Shown: positions 58,073 to 64,000 of the stretch, piece after piece | Layout of the letters: every line of letters starts with the position of its first letter | Position numbering within the stretch: position 1 is the first letter of the stretch | Source: Actinomycetaceae bacterium | GTDB lineage: Bacteria; Actinomycetota; Actinomycetes; Actinomycetales; Actinomycetaceae | DNA length: 64,000 nucleotides | Direction of reading: 5' to 3' | Assembly (NCBI GenBank): GCA_028724905.1 | Contig: JAQYTG010000018.1 | Location: 347,878-411,877 of the forward strand | Position numbers and translations under genes: made by a program | Notes under the pieces: model-generated | The model's input: only the letters and a program-made list of their open reading frames with translations | What the model was told of the DNA's origin: nothing | Database searches by the model: none

Positions 58073-59785
58073 TCAGCGCGCCTCGATATTCCCACCAATC
58101 AGCAAATCTCCACCGGGGATAGAGTCGATGAGGTTGCGGGTGTAGTCCGTGCGTGGATGAGCAAAAATATCGTCTGCAGCACCCGTCTCCACTACTTTGC
58201 CCTCTTGCATCACCACGACGTCATCTGCGATCTGACGCACCACGGCCAGATCGTGAGTGATAAAGAGATAACTCAAACGCATCTGCGCCTGAATATCGTT
58301 GAGCAAATGCAGAATCTGATTCTGTACCAGCACATCGAGAGCGCTCACAGCCTCATCGAGCACTAACACCTCAGGGCGCAACGCCAGCGCGCGAGCAATC
58401 GCGACCCGCTGGCGTTGGCCACCGGACAGCTCATTCGGATAGCGCCGCATCGCTGAGCGCGGAAGTGCCACAATATCCAGTAGCTGTGCTACGCGTTCCT
58501 TGCGTTCTTTGCGGGTGCCAATTTTATGCACCCGCAGCGGCTCCTCGATCACGGAGAACACCGAGAACATCGGATCGAGAGAACCATACGGATTTTGAAA
58601 GACCACTTGCAGTTTTCGGCGAATGTCAAAGCGCTGCTTGTCTCCCAACGCCGTCACGTCTTGCCCATCAAAAATCACGCGGCTCTCCCCAGGATCAGGA
58701 TCAAGCAAGCCAAGCATGATATTTGCAGCCGTAGATTTTCCGGATCCGCTCTCTCCTACAACGGCGAGTGTGGTTCCTTTGCGCACTTTGAACGAGACGT
58801 CGTCCAGAGCTTTAAAAACGGCGCCGCGCCCACCACGTACCTTAAACGTCTTGCTCAGATGCTGCACTTCAACGGCGATCTCATCGCTCTTAGCACTTTG
58901 CCCTGCCCCCAGAAGCTCATCCTCGGTCACGTTGATTCCACGCTTGTGAGCCGATTCGATACGAGCAGATGCGAGTGACGGCGCCGCCGCCACCAGACGC
59001 TGCGTATATGGATGCTTAGGCTCACGCAAAATGCGTAGCGCTGGGCCGGATTCCACTACTCGACCACGGTGCATCACTACCAAGTGTGAAGCGCGCTCTG
59101 CCGCCAGACCGAGATCGTGGGTAATGAACAACACCGACGTGCCCAGCTTCTGCGTGAGGTTGTCGAGATGATCGAGAATACGCCGCTGTACCGTCACGTC
59201 CAGAGCAGATGTCGGCTCGTCTGCAATCAGCAACTTTGGATTAGCTGCCAGCCCGATAGCGATCAGAGCACGCTGACGCATCCCTCCAGAGAACTCGTGT
59301 GGATACTGTTTCGCCACCCGATCTACATCTGGTAAGCCAGCATCGGCGAGAAGTTTATTCACCAACTCTTTACGTTCGCTCTTCGCCCCCACACCGTTCG
59401 CATCGAGTGCTTCTTTCACCTGAAATCCGATTTTCCACACCGGATTGAGGTTACTCATCGGATCTTGTGGAATGAGCCCGATCTGTGAGCCACGGATCGA
59501 CTCCATTTGGGTGCGATTCTTTCCGACAAGCTCCTCGCCATCAAGTTTGATAGAGCCGCCGACGACTTTACCGGTGCCAGGGAGCAGGCCAATAATCGCG
59601 TTGGCCACCGTCGATTTGCCTGAGCCGGATTCTCCCACGATGGCAACGCTTTGCCCTGGATAGATGCTCAGATTAGCCTTACGCACGGCTGGTACCATAC
59701 CAGTCGAACTCTGAAAGGCCACCTCAAGATCCGTGACCTCAAGGAGGGGACGCGCGTGATCATTCATCTGTTTGTGATCATTCAT
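58073..59785 (-). CDS. Peptide ABC transporter ATP-binding protein, DppD-DppF fusion
   Basis: Two Walker A (GESGSGKST), two LSGGQ/FSGGMRQR signatures in one polypeptide. Confidence 0.95.
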   Translation of the reverse strand: MNDHKQMNDHARPLLEVTDLEVAFQSSTGMVPAVRKANLSIYPGQSVAIVGESGSGKSTVANAIIGLLPGTGKVVGGSIKLDGEELVGKNRTQMESIRGSQIGLIPQDPMSNLNPVWKIGFQVKEALDANGVGAKSERKELVNKLLADAGLPDVDRVAKQYPHEFSGGMRQRALIAIGLAANPKLLIADEPTSALDVTVQRRILDHLDNLTQKLGTSVLFITHDLGLAAERASHLVVMHRGRVVESGPALRILREPKHPYTQRLVAAAPSLASARIESAHKRGINVTEDELLGAGQSAKSDEIAVEVQHLSKTFKVRGGRGAVFKALDDVSFKVRKGTTLAVVGESGSGKSTAANIMLGLLDPDPGESRVIFDGQDVTALGDKQRFDIRRKLQVVFQNPYGSLDPMFSVFSVIEEPLRVHKIGTRKERKERVAQLLDIVALPRSAMRRYPNELSGGQRQRVAIARALALRPEVLVLDEAVSALDVLVQNQILHLLNDIQAQMRLSYLFITHDLAVVRQIADDVVVMQEGKVVETGAADDIFAHPRTDYTRNLIDSIPGGDLLIGGNIEAR

Positions 59786-59799
59786 GTGGTGCACTCTCC

Positions 59800-60780
59800 T
59801 CACTTCTTCCTTTGCGTTGGATCTAAGGCATCCCGTACCACGTCGCCCATCATAATGAAGCTCAGTACCGTTAAAGCGAGCGCTCCCGCAGGATAAAATA
59901 GCACTGATGGCTGGACACGCAACGACACTTGTGCACGGGCAATGTCGCCGCCCCACGAGACCACATCAGATGGCAAACCCACCCCCAGGAATGACAGCGT
60001 AGCCTCTGAGACGATAAACGTGCCCAGCGCCACCGTGGCATACACAATAATGGGAGCTGCAGCATTGGGGAGGATGTGGCGCACAATAATGCGCAACCGG
60101 CTCTCCCCCAAAGCTCGCGCTGCCGTCACGAATTCTTCATGTTTGGTCTGCATCACAGCGCCTCGCGTAATACGTGCAATCTGCGGCCAGCCAAACACGG
60201 CGAGCACAATCACCACGGTGATAATCGTTCGATTCTCGCGGAACATTTGCATCACGACGATGCCAGCGAGCAGGAATGGCACGGCAAAGATAATATCCGT
60301 CACCCGCGAGAGCACAGCATCGAGCCAACCCCCGAAATATCCTGCGAGCGTGCCAAACAGACCGCCGATGATCACCACGACGATCGTTGTGAGCACACCT
60401 ACCACTACTGAGGCACGGGCACCGTAGACGGTTCGTGCAAAAATATCGCAGCCCTGGCGGTCAAAACCAAAAGGATGCCCACTCTCCGGTAAGCCCATCG
60501 AGCGCGAAAGCTCACAGAATTTAGGATCGGTAGCTGTGAACAGTTGCGGGAACGCCGCCAACGCTAGCGCCAGCAAAATAATTGTGGCAGCCACCCAAAA
60601 TAGCACTCGTTTGCGCAGATATTTCCACGCCTCGCCCCACATTGAGGACGGAGCAGAATCATCGGCCACCGCATCCACCGCGCCGAGGCCGCTCTCATCG
60701 ACGTCACTGACGTAATGTTGTTGGCTCGGATAGAGCGGCAGAGTATTTCCGTTATCAACGTTCATCTCATCAACACTCAT
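59800..60780 (-). CDS. Peptide ABC transporter permease, DppC/OppC type
   Basis: EAA-loop region TAARALGESRLRIIVRHILPNAAAPIIV. Confidence 0.94.
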   Translation of the reverse strand: MSVDEMNVDNGNTLPLYPSQQHYVSDVDESGLGAVDAVADDSAPSSMWGEAWKYLRKRVLFWVAATIILLALALAAFPQLFTATDPKFCELSRSMGLPESGHPFGFDRQGCDIFARTVYGARASVVVGVLTTIVVVIIGGLFGTLAGYFGGWLDAVLSRVTDIIFAVPFLLAGIVVMQMFRENRTIITVVIVLAVFGWPQIARITRGAVMQTKHEEFVTAARALGESRLRIIVRHILPNAAAPIIVYATVALGTFIVSEATLSFLGVGLPSDVVSWGGDIARAQVSLRVQPSVLFYPAGALALTVLSFIMMGDVVRDALDPTQRKK

Positions 60781-60793
60781 GTGGCTCCTCCTC

Positions 60794-61720
60794 TCACTCA
60801 TATCTGATTCGTGGGTCAAGCAGGGCATAAAGCAGATCGACTAACAAGTTGGCAAGGATGTAGACCATCACGAGCACCGTCGTAAAAGAGACCACAGTGG
60901 CAGGCTCACCTTTGATAATGGCTTGATAGATATTACCGCCCACGCCGTTGATGGCGAAGATACCCTCGGTGACGATGGCGCCACCCATCAGAGCTCCTAG
61001 ATCTGCTCCGAGGAAAGTGACCACAGGAATGAGCGAATTACGCAAGACGTGATGTGTCATAACTTTTCCGCGCGGCAGGCCTTTAGCATAGGCGGTACGC
61101 ACATGATCAGCTCCGATCGTCTCCGAGACGCTCTGGCGAGTGAGCCGCAGTACGTACGCAAACGACACCGCCCCGAGCACCACGGCAGGCATGAGCAAGC
61201 TCTGCAGCGACGTATTAGACCCTACCGTGGTCGGTAGCCACCCGAGCTTCACCCCTATGATGAACTGCAATACGAAACCGATCACGAATGTGGGCACGGC
61301 AATCACAAATAGCGATACCAACAGCACTGTGGCGTCAAAAATTCCGCCGCGCTTCAGACCAGCAATAGCACCAAAAGTAATGCCGAAAATAGCTTCAAAG
61401 GCAAGCGCCATCAGTGCGAGTTTAATAGTGACGGGAAATGCGGAGGCCATGACATCCGTGACTTCACGTCCAGAAAAGGTGAGCCCAAAATCGAATGTGA
61501 GCGCCCCTTTGAGATAGAGAAGATACTGAATAATAAAAGGCTTATCTAAGTTGTAGCGTTCACGGATAGCAGCAGCGGCTGATTCCGACAGCCCCTTATC
61601 CCCACCGAGGGCTTGCACAGCATCCCCTGGCATGAAAAAAACCATTGCGTATATGAGCAGCGTTGCCCCAATGAGCACTGGAATCACTTGCAGGAGCCGT
61701 CGCCCAATATATCGCAGCAT
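60794..61720 (-). CDS. Peptide ABC transporter permease, DppB/OppB type
   Basis: MLRYIGRRLLQVIPVLIGATLLIYAMVFFMPGD; RTAYAKGLPRGKVMTHHVLRNSLIP. Confidence 0.95.
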   Translation of the reverse strand: MLRYIGRRLLQVIPVLIGATLLIYAMVFFMPGDAVQALGGDKGLSESAAAAIRERYNLDKPFIIQYLLYLKGALTFDFGLTFSGREVTDVMASAFPVTIKLALMALAFEAIFGITFGAIAGLKRGGIFDATVLLVSLFVIAVPTFVIGFVLQFIIGVKLGWLPTTVGSNTSLQSLLMPAVVLGAVSFAYVLRLTRQSVSETIGADHVRTAYAKGLPRGKVMTHHVLRNSLIPVVTFLGADLGALMGGAIVTEGIFAINGVGGNIYQAIIKGEPATVVSFTTVLVMVYILANLLVDLLYALLDPRIRYE

Positions 61721-61796
61721 TACGACCTCCGTGAGTTAAAAAATGAATGTGTAGCTTTAGCTTTTAGCGGTGACGTCGCGTCGTCACCTCACAAGA

Positions 61797-61839
61797 AGAT
61801 CGTGGCTCGCACGCTTGCTCGGCCTGCGAGCCACGATCT
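61797..61839 (-). other. 15-bp perfect-stem hairpin between substrate-binding protein and permease genes
   Basis: agatcgtggctcgca ... tgcgagccacgatct. Confidence 0.85.
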
Positions 61840-61933
61840 CATGTGTTCTGAATGCGCACAGCAAGTAGTGCAGCTCAGCAACATTGAGAGCTGTAGGTTT
61901 TCTGCTCACGCAATATATGTTGAGTTAGTGCGA

Positions 61934-63532
61934 TTACTTCGTGACGTTGTACAGAAGCGGTTTGGTATTCCAGCCGAATACGACGTCTTTTACACCCTCA
62001 GCACTGCCACCAGTGAGATTTGAATACCACAGCGGAATGCAGGGGAGCTCCTTGAGCAGCAGCTCTTGAGCCTGGGCGTAGATCTTGTTCGCTTCCTCAA
62101 CGCTCGATTGCGACGCTGCTTTCTTCAAGAGCGCATCAAACTCAGCGTTGGAGTAATCGCCGTCATTCGCTGAAGCCTTCGTCATGTAGACCGGCTCTAG
62201 GAAGTTAGACACACCCGGATAATCGCCTTGCCATCCGGTACGGAAAGCAGAGGTGACGGTGCGGTTGTTGATCTCGGTGCGCAGGCTCTTGAAATCTGCG
62301 TACGGAGCACCCTTGGCGTTGATGCCGAGAGTGTTCTTAATCGAGTTCATCGTGGCATCCACCCATGCTTGATGTCCACCATCGGAGTTGTAGGCAAGTT
62401 CCAGATCGCCCGTCCATGGCTCAATCGCATCTGCCTGCTTCCACAGTTCTTTCGCCTTGTCTGGGTTGTACTTGAGCACCTCAGCACCTGCGAGCGAGTC
62501 GGAATGCCCTGGGATCACAGGAGCTACGAAATCAGTAGCAGGCTGGCGCGTCCCCTGGAAAATTGTCTTGGTAATTTCTTCGCGGTTGATGGCCATCGAA
62601 ATAGCCTGCATCCGGAGTTTCCCTGCTTCACCCTTGAAACGGGTGTCTTTCTTGGGGAATGTGAAGCTCTGGAAAATTGCCCCTGGCTGATTGACAGCGC
62701 GATCGCCGAGCTCTTTTTCATAGGTGCCAAAGGCCGAATCTGGCACTGCATCTAGCACGTCAAGCTGGCCAGAGAGCAAGTCATTGTAGGCTGCATCCTG
62801 AGAGGAATAGAATTTGAACGTAATGCCACCATTCTTGGCAGCAATTGGGCCTTTGTATTCAGGATTGGGGAGAAGTTCAATTTTCTCTTTGTGAGCCCAC
62901 GATCCTTTCTTCACCATGTACGGGCCGTTGCCGATAGGATTCTCGCCAAACGCAGCGAGAGCTTCGGCGTCACCAATCCCCGCCTCCGGAAGTGGATAGA
63001 ATGCGCTGTAGCCCAAACGGATGGGGAAGTCAGCAGTCGGCGTGGTGAGTTCAACAGTGAACGTCGTATCATCGACGATCTTCAAGCCCTCAAGATCGGT
63101 GGGATTCTCTTCGTTGTATCCCTTGATAATGCTAAACCACGACTCATTGAGCTGATGCTGTTTCACTGCCTGATTCCAGGCATTCACAAACGATGCCGAA
63201 GTGACGGGCGATCCGTCAGAGAACTTTTGATCTTTCTTGATCTTAATAGTGAAAGTCACCGAATCTTTGGTATCCACAGACTCAGCCATATGCGGCTGGG
63301 GATTGCCGTCCTTATCGTAGTAGTACAGGCCAGCATAGATCAGATCAATGATGGATCCACCGCCCACCTCATTTGTGTTGGCAGGAATGAGGAGATTTTC
63401 AGGTTCGGTATTGTTAGCAACGATAATGGCAGCCCCATCAGCTCCACCCGCGGCAGTCCCCCCCGCATTTGAGCAGGCCGTCAGTGCTAGCGGCAAAGCG
63501 AGCACAACAGCAAGAGCACGAAGTTTCTTCAC
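61934..63532 (-). CDS. Peptide ABC transporter substrate-binding lipoprotein (DppA/OppA type)
   Basis: Lipobox LALTACSNAGG; SBP_bac_5-like sequence. Confidence 0.95.
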   Translation of the reverse strand: MKKLRALAVVLALPLALTACSNAGGTAAGGADGAAIIVANNTEPENLLIPANTNEVGGGSIIDLIYAGLYYYDKDGNPQPHMAESVDTKDSVTFTIKIKKDQKFSDGSPVTSASFVNAWNQAVKQHQLNESWFSIIKGYNEENPTDLEGLKIVDDTTFTVELTTPTADFPIRLGYSAFYPLPEAGIGDAEALAAFGENPIGNGPYMVKKGSWAHKEKIELLPNPEYKGPIAAKNGGITFKFYSSQDAAYNDLLSGQLDVLDAVPDSAFGTYEKELGDRAVNQPGAIFQSFTFPKKDTRFKGEAGKLRMQAISMAINREEITKTIFQGTRQPATDFVAPVIPGHSDSLAGAEVLKYNPDKAKELWKQADAIEPWTGDLELAYNSDGGHQAWVDATMNSIKNTLGINAKGAPYADFKSLRTEINNRTVTSAFRTGWQGDYPGVSNFLEPVYMTKASANDGDYSNAEFDALLKKAASQSSVEEANKIYAQAQELLLKELPCIPLWYSNLTGGSAEGVKDVVFGWNTKPLLYNVTK

Positions 63533-63573
63533 GATCTCTCCTTAATTTACATATACGAACGTGGGCGCATAGC

Positions 63574-63603
63574 AGTGCACAGTCTGAACAGACACTATGC
63601 ACT
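63574..63603. promoter_or_regulatory. Nested inverted repeats upstream of the dpp operon
   Basis: agtgca..gtctg-aa-cagac..tgcact. Confidence 0.4.
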
Positions 63604-63877
63604 CCCTCCCCACTATGAATATCTCAGTGTAGAGACTATTAAGATCATTTTATGCCATAACAGTAGCTGTAGGGAAAACAGCAGCTCATCGGGATTATAA
63701 TCGCCATGATCGAGTGACGGCATTCCGCCGCTCCCACTCACGACAACGCGTGGCCGCGGTTCCGGTCATGTGGTCATCGAGTGTCGGCATTGCGCTCCCC
63801 ACTCACTACAACCCGACCCGAAAATCACTACAGGCACTTCCTACTCGCTATAACCCGCTTCGAAACGCGCGATCAGG

Positions 63878-64000
63878 GATGGTGAGGTGGTCGAGCTCGT
63901 TCGCCAGATCCACGCCGAAAACTACGGGGTCTACGGGGTGGGGAAAATGTGGCACGCCCTGAGACGTCAAGGAGTGAACATTGGCCGAGAGCAGACCAGA
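63878..64000 (+). mobile_element. IS3-family transposase OrfB fragment, cut by window end
   Basis: Frame reads DGEVVELVRQIHAENYGVYGVGKMWHALRRQGVNIGREQTR; no OrfA recognisable upstream. Confidence 0.8.

Noticed and set aside
1-64000. tRNA, rRNA, riboswitch or toxin-antitoxin loci
   Set aside because: None could be recognised by eye; a tRNAscan/Infernal run would be needed to exclude short RNAs.

Overview
This is a moderately GC-rich actinobacterial chromosome segment, probably Actinomycetales/Actinomycetaceae-like judging from gene content (sepH, DUF3710/DUF3159/DUF4193, SorC-glpABC, HAIR-type heat-shock site). No searches were run, so the taxonomic call is an inference. Most of the window is conserved metabolism: an SDR-SDR/fixA/fixB/acyl-CoA dehydrogenase/fixC/fixX cluster, acnA, pirin, APC permeases, mutM, HU, a DyP peroxidase, MMPL + YhgE/Pip, glpABC + glpK, an OPT transporter, thrC, hydrolases, hsp20, trkA pairs, sepH, a parC/gyrA paralog and a dpp/opp ABC operon. 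The most unusual parts are: (1) an AT-rich, Firmicute-looking mobile remnant at about 41.7-44.4 kb. It holds a decayed RepL-type replication gene, a serine-acetyltransferase-like gene broken at an A9 tract, 23-bp iteron-like repeats and shared hairpins, and it has apparently replaced the 3' end of an RlmD/TrmA-like rRNA methyltransferase. (2) An MMPL transporter with a C-terminal region resembling an ABC ATPase that has lost Walker A, coupled to a YhgE/Pip protein. (3) A tandem fusion of two catalytically complete SDR domains leading a FixABCX/acyl-CoA dehydrogenase cluster. (4) Degenerate short tandem repeats in intergenic DNA and as in-frame insertions inside conserved enzymes. (5) Several candidate operators and hairpins, including a HAIR-like site upstream of hsp20 and a TGCACA-tt-TGTGCA palindrome between the SorC-family regulator and glpA.
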